Counted from the stretch's first letter, positions 9,069-19,398 are shown. The stretch is 64,000 nt of DNA from Vulcaniibacterium tengchongense (GCF_003814555.1 NZ_RKQN01000005.1:60651-124650); one strand, 5' to 3'. Numbers and translations are program-made. Notes: a model not told the origin generated them from the sequence alone.

Positions 9069-9623
9069 TCAGCCCTTGCGGCGTTCGTGCCGCCACAGCA
9101 CCTCGCCGTGCCCGTCCGCGCGGGCGAGCACGCGGGCCAGCACGAACAGCAGATCGGACAGGCGGTTGAGGTAGCGCAGCGCCTGCGGCCGCACCGCCTC
9201 GACGCGCGCGAGCGCGACCGTCTCGCGTTCGGCGCGGCGCACCACGGTGCGGGCGAGGTGGCAGCGCGCCGCGGCCTCGCCGCCGCCGGGGAGGATGAAG
9301 TCCTTCAGCGGCGGCAGCGCTTCGTTGTAGCGGTCCAGGTGGCGTTCGAGGCGCTCCACGTCCTCGTCGAGGATCGCCGCGTGGCCGGGGATGCACAGCT
9401 CGCCGCCGAGATCGAACAGCTGGTGCTGGATCGCGGTCAGCAGGTCGCGCACGTCTTCCGGCAACGGCGCGGCCAACACGAGGCCGATGCAGGAGTTGGC
9501 TTCGTCGACCGTGCCGTAGGCGGCGACGCGGGCCGCGTCCTTGCCGACGCGGCTGCCGTCGCCGAGGCCGGTGCTGCCGTCGTCGCCGGTGCGGGTGTAG
9601 ATCTTGGAGAGCCGATTGCCCAT
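9069..9623 (-). CDS. Cob(I)yrinic acid a,c-diamide adenosyltransferase, PduO type
   Basis: The enzyme transfers the adenosyl group of ATP to cob(I)alamin to make adenosylcobalamin. The 184-residue protein opens with KIYTRTGDDGSTGLGDG, the PduO/MMAB ATP-binding signature, and carries RTVVRRAERE and YLNRLSDLLFVLAR in the C-terminal helices. No cobalamin riboswitch or other cobalamin gene is nearby, so salvage of imported cobamide is the likely setting. It lies 78 nt downstream of the DUF6580 gene on the same strand and may share its transcript. Confidence 0.93.
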   Translation of the reverse strand: MGNRLSKIYTRTGDDGSTGLGDGSRVGKDAARVAAYGTVDEANSCIGLVLAAPLPEDVRDLLTAIQHQLFDLGGELCIPGHAAILDEDVERLERHLDRYNEALPPLKDFILPGGGEAAARCHLARTVVRRAERETVALARVEAVRPQALRYLNRLSDLLFVLARVLARADGHGEVLWRHERRKG

Positions 9624-9701
9624 GGGAACGGGACAGCCGTCGGGGCCGGTGCGTCGCTGCCGGTCAGCCGGGAACCGGCGGCCGGCGCGCGACGGCCGCC
9701 C

Positions 9702-10283
9702 TCACACCGTCTGCGGCCGCAGCGCCGGCACGTGCCGGCGCAGCAGGGCGAAGCCGCCGAACAGCAGCGCGGCGTAGGTGAGGGTGCCGAGCACGGTCCA
9801 CTGGAAGAACGGGATGCCGGCGACGTAGGCCGCGGCCAGGCCGGCGGCGGTCATCGGATAGGTCGGCAGCGGCTGGAACAGCCAGGCGCCGAAGTTGGTG
9901 ACCACGAAGAACAGCACCGAGCCCAGCAGCGAGTAGCCGAGCACGCGGCCGCCGCCGGCCTTGCCGCGCAGGTTCAGGCCGAGCGCGGTGCTCAGGGCGA
10001 TGCACAGGTACACCATCCATATGCCGCCGTTGCCGAACCAGGTCGCGTACAGCCCGCCGTTGATCGCGGCCAGCGCCAGGTCGGACAGGAACATCCCCAG
10101 CAGCGGCACCGCGAAGGCCCAGCGGCGCGAGGCGAAATGGGCGCCGGCGAACAGCGCCATCGCCTCCACCGGGGAGAAGTTCGGCGGATGCGGCAGCAGC
10201 CGGCTCAGCGCGGCGGCGGCGATCATGGCCGCGAGCACCAGCGGGCCGGGAGCGAGCAGGGAATCGGAAGCGGGACGGTTCAT
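9702..10283 (-). CDS. DUF6580 family integral membrane protein
   Basis: This 193-residue protein has about five hydrophobic segments and the family hallmark PPNFSPVEAMALFAGA near the N-terminus, followed by FLSDLALA and a central FGAWLF segment. Proteins of this type resemble small ECF-transporter-like membrane components, but no substrate is known. The ATG at 10283 is chosen; an upstream in-frame ATG at 10325 would lie inside the divergent ubiH promoter. It is divergent from ubiH and followed by the cobalamin adenosyltransferase. A link to cobalamin is only suggested by adjacency. Confidence 0.8.
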   Translation of the reverse strand: MNRPASDSLLAPGPLVLAAMIAAAALSRLLPHPPNFSPVEAMALFAGAHFASRRWAFAVPLLGMFLSDLALAAINGGLYATWFGNGGIWMVYLCIALSTALGLNLRGKAGGGRVLGYSLLGSVLFFVVTNFGAWLFQPLPTYPMTAAGLAAAYVAGIPFFQWTVLGTLTYAALLFGGFALLRRHVPALRPQTV

Positions 10284-10319
10284 CGGGCGTGCGCTGAAGT
10301 GCGGAGCGTCGGGAACCGT

Positions 10320-10325
10320 TAGCAT
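10320..10325 (+). promoter_or_regulatory. Candidate -10 element for ubiH, leaderless spacing
   Basis: TAGCAT ends 6 nt before the ubiH ATG, so transcription would begin at or next to the start codon. No good -35 is seen. Similar placements occur at prmC and yihY. Confidence 0.35.
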
Positions 10326-10331
10326 AGCGCA

Positions 10332-11594
10332 ATGCCCGATTCGGCCCTTTCATCGCCCGCGGCCCCGGCGCCGCCGCTGCACGACGTGCTGATCGTCGGC
10401 GGCGGCCTGGTCGGCGCCAGTCTCGCCATCGCCCTGGACCGGATCGGGGTCGAGGTCGGCCTGGTCGAGGCGGCGCCGCGGGGCGCGCTGCCGGCGGTGT
10501 TCGACGAACGCAACCTGAGCTTCGCCGAAGCGACGGTGAACGCGCTCGGTGCGCTCGGCGTGCTGGCCAAGCTGCGCGCGCCGGGCGGCGCGATCGAGCG
10601 CATCCACGTCAGCCGCGCCGGCGACTTCGGCCGCGGCGTGCTGGAGGCCGCGCGCTACGGCCGGCGCGAGTTCGGCCGGGTGGTGGTGGCGCGCGACTTC
10701 GGCGAGGCGCTGGAGGCGCGCCTCGGCGAGCTGGCCCGGCTGACCCGCTACCGGCCCTGCCGCTTCCTCGGCCTGGCCGCGAGCGACGGTGCGGTCCGCG
10801 CCGTCCGCGTCGCCGATGCGGACGGCGAACGCACCCTGCGCGCGCGCCTGCTGGTGGGCGCCGACGGCGCCGACAGCGCGGTGCGCGCGGCGCTCGGCAT
10901 CCGCGCCGAACGCCACGACTACGGCCAGACCCTGTTCGTGACCCGGCTGCGCTGCGCGCGCGCGCCGGACGGCACCGCCTACGAGCGCCTCGGCGAACAC
11001 GGCCCCACCGCGCTGCTGCCGCGCGGCGACCGCCACTACGGCCTGATCCACGGCGTCGCCGCGGACGAGGCCGACGCCGTGGCGGCGCTGGACGAGGCCG
11101 CATTCCTGGCGCGGGCGCAGCACGCGTTCGGTTGGCGCGCGGGACGCTTCCTGGCCTGCGGCGCGCGCGGCGCCTATCCGGCGCAGCGCGTGCTGGCCGC
11201 GCGCACGACCGACGCGCGCGCGGTGCTGGTCGGCAACGCCGCGCAGGCGCTGCATCCGATCGGCGCGCAGGGCTTCAACCTGGGCCTGCGCGACGCGCTG
11301 ACCCTGGCCGAGCTGATCGAACAGGCGCGCCGCGCCGATCCGCAGGCCGACTGCGGCGATCCGGCGCTACTGCGCGCCTACGCCGAACGCCGCCGCGACG
11401 ACCGCGCCCGCACCCTGGCGTTTTCCGACGGCCTGGCGCGGCTGAGCGCGAGCCCGGCCGGCGCGCTGCGGCCGCTGCGCAGCCTGGGCCTGTTCGCGCT
11501 CGACCGGCTGCCCGCGGTGCAGGCCTACCTGGTCGGGGGCGCGATGGGCTACCGCGGCGACGTCCCGGCGCTGTGCCGCGGCGAGGCCGCATGA
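10332..11594 (+). CDS. ubiH: FAD-dependent ubiquinone biosynthesis hydroxylase UbiH
   Basis: The protein is a flavoprotein monooxygenase of the UbiH/COQ6 family that hydroxylates the aromatic ring of ubiquinone precursors. The 420 residues include the FAD dinucleotide-binding VLIVGGGLVGASLA, an ARG-like DERNLSF motif, the LVGADGADSAVR (DG) motif, and LVGNAAQALHPIGAQGFN (GD motif). The exact ring position is inferred from similarity to UbiH. The gene overlaps the next hydroxylase by 4 nt (ATGA), so the two are translationally coupled. Confidence 0.9.
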   Translation: MPDSALSSPAAPAPPLHDVLIVGGGLVGASLAIALDRIGVEVGLVEAAPRGALPAVFDERNLSFAEATVNALGALGVLAKLRAPGGAIERIHVSRAGDFGRGVLEAARYGRREFGRVVVARDFGEALEARLGELARLTRYRPCRFLGLAASDGAVRAVRVADADGERTLRARLLVGADGADSAVRAALGIRAERHDYGQTLFVTRLRCARAPDGTAYERLGEHGPTALLPRGDRHYGLIHGVAADEADAVAALDEAAFLARAQHAFGWRAGRFLACGARGAYPAQRVLAARTTDARAVLVGNAAQALHPIGAQGFNLGLRDALTLAELIEQARRADPQADCGDPALLRAYAERRRDDRARTLAFSDGLARLSASPAGALRPLRSLGLFALDRLPAVQAYLVGGAMGYRGDVPALCRGEAA

Positions 11595-12784
11595 GCCGGC
11601 GCGGCACGCTCGACGTGGTGGTGTCCGGCGCCGGCGTGGTCGGCGCCGCGGCGGCGCTGGCGCTGGCCCGCGACGGCTTCGAGGTCGCCCTGGTCGAGCC
11701 GCGCGAGCCGCCGCCTTGGCGCGCGGACGCACCGGACCTGCGCGTCTACGCCTTCGCCCCGGACAACGCCGCGCTGCTGGACGAACTCGGCGTCTGGCGC
11801 GCCGTGCGCACGGCGCGCGCGCAGCCGTACCGGGCGATGCGGGTCTGGGATGCGGCCGGCGGTGGCGCACTGGTGTTCGACGCGGACGCGTTCGGACGCC
11901 GCGAACTGGGCTGGATCGTCGAGCACGCGTTGCTCGTCGATCGGCTTTGGGCCGCGCTGCCGGCGGCGGGCGTGCGCCTGCATTGCCCCGAGCGCGTGGC
12001 CGGGCTGGAACAGGACGAGGACGGCGTGGCCCTGCGCCTGGACGGCGGCGGCACGCTGCGCGCGCGCCTGGCGCTGGCCGCGGACGGCGCCGAGTCGCCG
12101 TTGCGCGAGTCGGCCGGGATCGCCAGCGCGCGCCACGACTACGGCCAGCGCGGCCTGGTCGCCTACGTGCACCACGCGGCGCCACACGCGGCGACCTGCC
12201 GGCAGCGCTTCCTGCCGGGCGGGCCGCTGGCGTTCCTGCCGTTCGCCGGCGACGCCGCCGGGCTCGGCGGCGACGGCCACGTCAGCTCGATCGTGTGGAC
12301 CTTGCCGGAGGCGGAAGCGCAACGGCTGCTGCAGAGCGAGGACGCGGCGTTCCTGGGCGAGCTGGAGCGCGCGGCGGGCGGCTGCCTCGGCGCCATGCGC
12401 GGCGTGTCCGCGCGCGCGGCCTTCCCGCTGCGGCGGCAACTGGCGCGGGAAGCGGCGACGGGGCGCGTCGCGGTGATCGGCGACGCCGCGCACGTGGTGC
12501 ATCCGCTCGCCGGGCAGGGGGTGAACCTCGGCCTGCGCGACGTGGCCGCGCTGCGCCGGGCGCTCGCGCGTGCCGGCGATCCCGGCGCATCGTCACGGCT
12601 CGCGCGCTGGGCGCGCGCGCGCCGCAGCGAGAACGCGGTCGCCGCGTACGCATTCGACGGCCTCAACCGCCTGTTCTCCAACGACGCGCCGTTGCCGACG
12701 CTGCTGCGCGGCCACGCGCTCGGCCTGGTCGGCAAGTGGCCGCCGCTGACCCATGCGCTCTGGCGCCGGGCCGCGGGCGTGTAG
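11591..12784 (+). CDS. UbiH/UbiF/UbiI family FAD-dependent hydroxylase
   Basis: This second ubiquinone hydroxylase has 397 residues. It shows VVVSGAGVVGAAAALALA for FAD binding, LAADGAESPLRESAGI (DG motif) and VIGDAAHVVHPLAGQGVN (GD motif). It resembles the VisC/UbiI and UbiF branch more than UbiH, but which position it hydroxylates cannot be settled by eye. Its ATG overlaps the ubiH stop. Together the pair probably covers at least two of the three ring hydroxylations of aerobic ubiquinone synthesis. Confidence 0.88.
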   Translation: MSRRGTLDVVVSGAGVVGAAAALALARDGFEVALVEPREPPPWRADAPDLRVYAFAPDNAALLDELGVWRAVRTARAQPYRAMRVWDAAGGGALVFDADAFGRRELGWIVEHALLVDRLWAALPAAGVRLHCPERVAGLEQDEDGVALRLDGGGTLRARLALAADGAESPLRESAGIASARHDYGQRGLVAYVHHAAPHAATCRQRFLPGGPLAFLPFAGDAAGLGGDGHVSSIVWTLPEAEAQRLLQSEDAAFLGELERAAGGCLGAMRGVSARAAFPLRRQLAREAATGRVAVIGDAAHVVHPLAGQGVNLGLRDVAALRRALARAGDPGASSRLARWARARRSENAVAAYAFDGLNRLFSNDAPLPTLLRGHALGLVGKWPPLTHALWRRAAGV

Positions 12785-12810
12785 CGCCACGCCTGTGCGC
12801 TGAAGCCGCC

Positions 12811-13305
12811 TTACTTGCGGCCTTTCAGTTCCTGCTTGCTGAGCCGGCCGTCGCGGTCGGCGTCGAGGCGGTCGAAGCGTGCGCTCAGCGTCGCGTCGCC
12901 GCTCGCTTCGGCGCGGCTCAGGTGGCCGTCGCCATCGGCGTCGAGCGCGCCGTGGTCGGCGCCGTGCCCGGAATGCTGCCCGGACGTGCTCGCGTCCTGG
13001 CGCATGCCGGCCGCGGCCGCGTCGGTGCCGGTCGCGCCGGTCGCCGCATCGGTGCCGGCGCGGCGGGTGCCTTCGGTCGTGCCTTCCATCGTGCCCTGCC
13101 CGGTTCGCGTCGAAGCGCGGTCGGCGGCGTCGCGGGTGCCGCTCGACTGCGACGGCGGCGGGGTGCTGCCGGTCGTGGGCGAGGCCCCGGTGGGCGGCTG
13201 GGTCTGCGGGGACGACGTCTGGCCGCTCTGCGCCCAGGCGTGGCCCGCGGCGAGCACGGCGAACAGCGCCAGCGTCAGCGGGCGAGAAGGATGCCTAGCG
13301 TTCAT
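12811..13305 (-). CDS. Secreted EF-hand protein with a low-complexity linker
   Basis: The 164-residue protein begins with a signal peptide ending near AWAQ (residue 26). A Thr/Ser/Gly/Ala-rich linker follows (about 27-118), then two calcium-binding EF-hand loops, DADGDGHLSRAE (about 122-133) and DADRDGRLSKQE (about 148-159). Position 1, 3, 5 and 12 ligands are present in both loops. It is therefore predicted to be a periplasmic or extracellular calcium-responsive protein. It is convergent with the ubi pair. No partner is evident. Confidence 0.85.
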   Translation of the reverse strand: MNARHPSRPLTLALFAVLAAGHAWAQSGQTSSPQTQPPTGASPTTGSTPPPSQSSGTRDAADRASTRTGQGTMEGTTEGTRRAGTDAATGATGTDAAAAGMRQDASTSGQHSGHGADHGALDADGDGHLSRAEASGDATLSARFDRLDADRDGRLSKQELKGRK

Positions 13306-13448
13306 GGAGCCACCTGCGGGATGTGATGTGCAGCGACGGTAGTCCGCGCGCGATCAATCGGGCGTAAAGGCCCGGCGTTCATCCAGGTGAGCCCCGCGTC
13401 GTCATCGCGCCGGCCCCGCGGTTTCCCCGCGCGGCCGGCGCGTGCGCC

Positions 13449-13748
13449 TCACAGGTACGTCGCCGTCACGTACGGCACGTCGCAGAGGCCCTGCGCATGC
13501 CGATGCGCGTGGTAATAGTCCAGCAATGCGATGCCCGGCTCGGACCGGTCGTGCAGGTCCGACAGGCGTCCGGCGTGCGTGCGCAGCGGCACGCGCGCGG
13601 TCCGCGGGTCGAGCCCGGGGTCGCTCGGCAGGGTCGGTTCCAGGACCGCGCCATGGAACTGGATGACGCCGCCCGCGGCCGCATCGGCGGCCAGAGGGGC
13701 GCCGGCGACGGCGACGGACAGGACGGCGTTCGAGAACAGCTTGCGCAT
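13449..13748 (-). CDS. Small secreted protein, remotely pilin-like
   Basis: I do not recognise this 99-residue protein with certainty. It has a signal peptide (MRKLFSNAVLSVAVAGAPLA, cleavage near ADA). The mature protein begins GGVIQFHGAVLEPTL, which resembles the first strand of FimA-like pilins (G-x-I-x-F-x-G-x-I-x-E). It ends in YVTATYL, like the C-terminal beta strand of such proteins. The cysteine usually found after the first strand is absent and only one cysteine remains near the C-terminus. No chaperone or usher gene is adjacent. Confidence 0.6.
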   Translation of the reverse strand: MRKLFSNAVLSVAVAGAPLAADAAAGGVIQFHGAVLEPTLPSDPGLDPRTARVPLRTHAGRLSDLHDRSEPGIALLDYYHAHRHAQGLCDVPYVTATYL

Positions 13749-14124
13749 GATCGGTTTCCCCGCATCTGAAGAGGCCGCCGACCCTCGCGTCGCCGGTATC
13801 GGATTTTTCGTGTTTCTTGTATTGACTGTCCAGCCCTCGTTGCACCGGCGCGGAAGACCGGCCCCGGCGCCGGCTCGGCCGCGCACGGCGCGAGGCGGCG
13901 GTGAGCCGGCGTGGCCGCTTGCGCTTCGGCCGGTGCGGCGGCCCGGCAAGCGACGTGTGTCGAGGCCTCGGTGCCGGGACGCAAGCGACGGCTGAGCGTC
14001 GGGTTCCGGGCGGGGCATCGTTCCGCGCGCGCGGATGCGCGCCGCGCGGGCACGCATCGGCATCGCCGCGGTGCCGGGATCGCGGGCGGAGCCGACGGGG
14101 CGGCGACAGGGTTTGGCCGAGCCT
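13749..14124. other. Gene-free interval of 376 nt
   Basis: The first 110 nt are unusually AT-rich for this chromosome (around 13797-13830) and probably hold the promoter of the small secreted protein. A minus-strand TGGACA / AAAAAT pair with 18-nt spacing is a weak candidate. The rest is GC-rich with no convincing gene, terminator or repeat. Confidence 0.5.
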
Positions 14125-15195
14125 TCAGCGCGGGGGCGCGGCGAACACCGTGATCTCTTCGCGGTCGTGGTAGAGCTGCCGCGCGCGGATCCGCAGCGGC
14201 CGTTGCGCCTGCTGCGCGAACAGATCCAGGCACAGCCGGGTCTCCTCCCAGCGCTTCTTCATCGGCAGCTTGAGATTGAAGATGGCCTGCCGGCACCAGC
14301 CTTCGCGCAGCCAGGTCGCCATGCGCTCGGCGACGCGGCGCGGCTGCTCGACCATGTCGCAGACCATCCAGTCCAGCGGCGCCTTCGGCTGCCAGCGGAA
14401 GCCGTCGGCGCGCAGGTGGTCGACGCGGCCGGAATCCAGCAGGTGCTGGCGCAGCGGGCCGTTGTCGATCGCGGTGACGTGCAGGCCGTTGCGCACCAGC
14501 ACCCAGGTCCAGCCGCCGGGCGCCGCGCCGAGGTCCGCGGCGCGCAGGCCGTCGCGCAGCAGGCGCGTGCGTTCGCCGTCGTCGAGCAGGGTGAGCAGCG
14601 CCTCTTCCAGCTTCAGCGCCGAGCGGCTGGGCGCCTCCGGGTGCATGCGCAGCCGCGGCACGCCGAGCGGCCACGGCGCGCTGTCCTCGACCCGGCTCTC
14701 CGCCAGCAGCAGGCGGTCGCCGGCCAGCAGCAGCACGTGCAGGCGCGGCAGCCGCGGGTCGTCGTGCGCGCTCAGCAGGCCGGCCTTGCGCAGTGCCGGC
14801 CGCAGCGCGTTGCCGAAGCTGCGCGCCAGGCCCGCCAGCGGCTTGGCCGCGTCGGTGTCGGGATGCTCGACCCAGACCTCGCCGTGGCGCGGCGCGGCTG
14901 CGCGCGGAGCGGGCGCGGCGAGCAGCGCCTCGAGGATGGGCGCGATCCGGTCCCCGGGGTCGAGCCCGCGCAGCTCGGCCAGGCGCAGCAGCTTCTGCCG
15001 GGCGAAGATCAGCGCGGCGAACGGCAGCGCGCGCGCGAGCGCGCTCGCTTGCTCGGCGAAGAACTCGACGTAGCCGGCGCCGCGTTCGGCGCGCGCGTAG
15101 CCGGCGATGCCGGCGTGCGCGGCGCGCTCGCCCAGCTCGGCGGCGAGCTCGGGCTCGAAGCCGGCGCGGCAGTAGCAGAGCAGGACGTCGCTCAT
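14125..15195 (-). CDS. rlmM: 23S rRNA (cytidine2498-2'-O)-methyltransferase RlmM
   Basis: RlmM methylates the ribose of C2498 in 23S rRNA. The 356-residue protein has an N-terminal ferredoxin-like/THUMP region (about 1-150) and a C-terminal Rossmann domain. That domain has the SAM-binding DLGAAPGGWTWVL, the acidic MVCDMVEQP, and FNLKLPMKKRWEE containing the catalytic lysine. The ATG at 15195 gives the family N-terminus MSDVLLCYCRAGFE. The upstream gap to the deaminase gene is 104 nt. Length and motif order agree with the family. Confidence 0.95.
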   Translation of the reverse strand: MSDVLLCYCRAGFEPELAAELGERAAHAGIAGYARAERGAGYVEFFAEQASALARALPFAALIFARQKLLRLAELRGLDPGDRIAPILEALLAAPAPRAAAPRHGEVWVEHPDTDAAKPLAGLARSFGNALRPALRKAGLLSAHDDPRLPRLHVLLLAGDRLLLAESRVEDSAPWPLGVPRLRMHPEAPSRSALKLEEALLTLLDDGERTRLLRDGLRAADLGAAPGGWTWVLVRNGLHVTAIDNGPLRQHLLDSGRVDHLRADGFRWQPKAPLDWMVCDMVEQPRRVAERMATWLREGWCRQAIFNLKLPMKKRWEETRLCLDLFAQQAQRPLRIRARQLYHDREEITVFAAPPR

Positions 15196-15299
15196 GGATC
15201 CGGGTGGCGGGGATGGATGAAGAGGAACGAATGCGCAGGCGCGATGAACGGGAGAGGCTTTGCTGCTTGCCCGTCGCTCTCGACGGGTTCCTCGCCTTT

Positions 15300-15875
15300 T
15301 CAGTACCGCGCGCCGCCGCTCTTGCCGTAGGCGCGCAGCACCGCGCGCGCATCGTCGCGGCGCAGGTCGCGCACGACCGCGATGCCGCGGCGCTCGAGCT
15401 CGCCGGTCCAGTCCGCCGGCAGCGGGCCTTCGTCGAACTCGGTCAGCGATTCCACGTCCTCGCTGCGCGCGCCGATCAGCAGCCGGTCGATGCCGGCCCA
15501 CACGGTCGCACCGTAGCACTGGCAACACGGCTGCGAGGAGGTCGCCAGCACGATCGGGCCGATGCGCCGGCCTTCGGCATCCTCGTTCAGGCGCACGCGC
15601 TGGGTGCGCTGCTGCGCCAGCATGTAGGCCATGATCTCGGCGTGCGCGACCGAGCACGCGTGCGGCAGCACGCGGTTCACGCCGACCGCGATCACGCGGT
15701 GGTCGGGGCCGAACACCGCCGCGCCGAACGGGCCGCCGCTGCCGGCCTCGACGTTGCGCCGCGACAGTTCGATCGCCAGCGCGACCTTGGCTTCGTCCCC
15801 GGGATGGGCGCGCGCGGTGTCGACCGCGTCGTGCACCCAGGCGGGCAGGGTGAGGTGGACCTGCGCGTACAGCAT
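15300..15875 (-). CDS. Cytidine/deoxycytidylate-type nucleoside deaminase
   Basis: The 191-residue protein is a zinc-dependent deaminase of the CDA fold. It has the zinc ligand and proton-shuttle motif AHAEIMAYM and the second zinc motif SQPCCQCYGATVW (PCxxC). GGPFGAAVFG precedes them, as in guanine deaminase and tRNA adenosine deaminase relatives. The substrate is not decided; a free base or nucleoside is more likely than tRNA because a dedicated TadA should be encoded elsewhere. Its ATG overlaps the stop of the upstream lipoprotein gene by one base (TGATG), implying re-initiation coupling. Confidence 0.87.
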   Translation of the reverse strand: MLYAQVHLTLPAWVHDAVDTARAHPGDEAKVALAIELSRRNVEAGSGGPFGAAVFGPDHRVIAVGVNRVLPHACSVAHAEIMAYMLAQQRTQRVRLNEDAEGRRIGPIVLATSSQPCCQCYGATVWAGIDRLLIGARSEDVESLTEFDEGPLPADWTGELERRGIAVVRDLRRDDARAVLRAYGKSGGARY

Positions 15876-16294
15876 CAGCGCACCTCGACGCCCATGCCGC
15901 GTGCCTGGCATTGGCCCTGCACGCACTGGCAGCCCTGGATCTCGCGGAAGCCGCAGGTCGACATCATGCCGCTGCGCTGGCATTGCGCGCGCACCCCTTC
16001 CGGATCGGTGGGACTGGCCTTGTTGACGCAGGCCGGGTAGCGGCCGCAGCAGTTGCCGACGTCCTTCACCGCGCAGTCGGCGTCCGTCTTGCAGCTGCGG
16101 TCGATCTTCACCGCCGGCGCGGCGTCGGCCTGCGCGCCGCCGCGCTGGGACGGCGGCGCGGGCGCCGCTCCGGCCGCCGCGGCGGGCGCAGGGCGGGAGG
16201 CCGGCGCCGCGGCCGCGTTCTCGGGCGAAGGCGCGGCGCAGGCGGCGAGGGCGAGCAGCGCGGCGGCGGTCAGGACGAACGTGAGAGAACGCAT
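15875..16294 (-). CDS. Cys-rich lipoprotein
   Basis: The 139-residue protein has a lipoprotein signal peptide with lipobox LAAC at about 16-19, an Ala/Pro-rich linker (about 20-60), and a compact domain with nine cysteines (CKTDADC, CCGRYPAC, CGFREIQGCQC). The pairing pattern suggests several disulfides and a periplasmic or surface location. I do not recognise a named family. It is the first gene of a two-gene unit with the deaminase, sharing one base. The functional link between the two is not obvious. Confidence 0.8.
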   Translation of the reverse strand: MRSLTFVLTAAALLALAACAAPSPENAAAAPASRPAPAAAAGAAPAPPSQRGGAQADAAPAVKIDRSCKTDADCAVKDVGNCCGRYPACVNKASPTDPEGVRAQCQRSGMMSTCGFREIQGCQCVQGQCQARGMGVEVR

Positions 16295-16439
16295 GGGAGA
16301 CTCCTCGGGTTCCGTCGTGGACGAATGCGGCGTTGGCGCGCCCGCCTGGCTGGGCGAAGGCGACGCGGCGGTCCGCCCGCCGTCGGCCGGCCGCCGTCCC
16401 GCAAAGCCCCCGCCCGCGGTGCGCGCGAGGGCGGGCGCA

Positions 16440-18200
<1,761 letters not shown>

Positions 18201-18230
18201 GCGGAAAACGCGGCGCGAGGGAGAACGCGC

Positions 18231-18236
18231 AGTTTA
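18231..18236 (-). promoter_or_regulatory. Candidate -10 element for glnS
   Basis: TAAACT (minus strand) ends 30 nt before the glnS ATG. No clear -35 is seen at the expected distance. Confidence 0.35.
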
Positions 18237-18277
18237 GCCGTTGCGCGCGCCGCGTGCCGTCGGCCGGCGCGGCGGCG

Positions 18278-18283
18278 TATGCT
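18278..18283 (+). promoter_or_regulatory. Candidate -10 element for the DUF2007 gene
   Basis: TATGCT ends 27 nt before the ATG at 18311 and stands out from the GC-rich surroundings. No -35 match is seen. Confidence 0.35.
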
Positions 18284-18310
18284 GGCTCCAGGCCCGCCCC
18301 GGAGCGCCGC

Positions 18311-18577
18311 ATGAAGATCGTCTACGAAGCCGCCCACCTGATCGACGCGCATCTGGTGCGCCACGCGCTGGAGGCCGAGGGCATCCCGGTGTTCCTCAAG
18401 GGCGAAGCCCTGGTCGGCGGCATCGGCGAGCTGCCGGTGTTCGGCATGGTCCAGGTCTGCGTGCCGGACGCGGCCTGGCCCGAGGCCAGCGCGGCGGTGG
18501 CGGCGCTGGCGCTGAACCAGCCGCCGGAGCCGGGCACCGCCGCCGATCCGTCCGGGGCGGGCTGGCTCCCGGTCTGA
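18311..18577 (+). CDS. DUF2007 (putative signal-transducing protein) domain protein
   Basis: The 88-residue protein MKIVYEAAHLIDAHLVRHAL is a single DUF2007 domain, a small alpha/beta fold that also occurs fused to other proteins. GIPVFLKGEALVGGIGELP is the conserved central segment, followed by VCVPDAAW. A metal-binding or adaptor role is often proposed, but none is proven. The ATG at 18311 fits the domain boundary. It diverges from glnS and precedes apt by 188 nt on the same strand. Confidence 0.85.
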   Translation: MKIVYEAAHLIDAHLVRHALEAEGIPVFLKGEALVGGIGELPVFGMVQVCVPDAAWPEASAAVAALALNQPPEPGTAADPSGAGWLPV

Positions 18578-18732
18578 ACGGCGCTCCCGAAATCCGCTCC
18601 GGCCAGGCCGCGTGCCGCGCCGGCGGAAGGCGGGCGCGGCAGCGGACGACGCAAGCCCCGCACCACGCGATGCATGCCGCGGGCGTTCCCGCGGAAGCGC
18701 GCCGCCGCCTGGGCGCGGCCGGTCCGTGCCGC

Positions 18733-18738
18733 TATCCT
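18733..18738 (+). promoter_or_regulatory. Candidate -10 element for apt
   Basis: TATCCT ends 27 nt before the apt ATG, the same spacing as at the DUF2007 and pntAA genes. Confidence 0.35.
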
Positions 18739-18765
18739 GCCGCTCCGCTCCCGCCCGATACCGCG

Positions 18766-19284
18766 ATGCGCTCCTTCGATTCCCTGATCCGCGCGCTGCC
18801 GGATTTCCCCCGGCCGGGCGTGACCTTCCGCGACATCACCCCGCTGCTGGCCGACGCCGGCGGCTTCGCTCGCTGCATCGACGCCCTGGCCGAGCCCTGG
18901 CAGGACGCCCGCATCGAGGCGGTGTGCGGGATCGAGTCGCGCGGCTTCATCTTCGGCGCGGCGCTGGCGCAGAAGCTGCACGCCGGCTTCGTGCCGCTGC
19001 GCAAGCCGGGCAAGCTGCCGCCGCCGGTGGTCGAGGTGGCCTACCAGCTCGAATACGGCAGCGACCGCCTGCAGGCGCGCAGCGACGCGCTGCGTCCCGG
19101 CGAGCGCGCGCTGCTGGTCGACGACGTGCTCGCCACCGGCGGCACCCTGGCCGCGGCGCACGAACTGGTCGCGCGGCTCGGCGCGACGCCGGTGGGCGCC
19201 AGCGTGCTGATCGAACTGGAGGCGCTGCAGGGCCGCGCGCGTTGGCCGGGCGGGACCCCGCTGCATTCGCTGCTGCGCTACTGA
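18766..19284 (+). CDS. apt: Adenine phosphoribosyltransferase
   Basis: Apt salvages adenine to AMP using PRPP. The 172-residue protein starts MRSFDSLIRALPDFPRPGVT, typical of the family, and has CGIESRGFIFGAALA, LRKPGKLPPP and the PRPP-binding loop ALLVDDVLATGGTLAAA. Length is normal. The PRPP substrate would come from Prs, encoded at 59557. The gene follows DUF2007 and precedes msrA by 114 nt; each appears to have its own start signals. Confidence 0.96.
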   Translation: MRSFDSLIRALPDFPRPGVTFRDITPLLADAGGFARCIDALAEPWQDARIEAVCGIESRGFIFGAALAQKLHAGFVPLRKPGKLPPPVVEVAYQLEYGSDRLQARSDALRPGERALLVDDVLATGGTLAAAHELVARLGATPVGASVLIELEALQGRARWPGGTPLHSLLRY

Positions 19285-19398
19285 TGCGCTTGAAATCGCC
19301 CGCCGCCCGTCGCATGTGAGGAAGGCGGAGCGCCGTCGCGCCGTTCCGCGCCGCCGCGGGCGGCCGTGCCGCGCGACCCTGCAGCGGAGGAGACGGCC

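Noticed and set aside
9624..9701. Possible cobalamin riboswitch before the adenosyltransferase gene
   Set aside because: The gap is only 78 nt, too short for a cobalamin riboswitch, and no B12 box is visible.
7242..15299. Shared GTTCATCGCC-like string upstream of lptD and rlmM
   Set aside because: The match is about ten bases in two minus-strand leaders with different surroundings. It is too short to support a common regulatory site.
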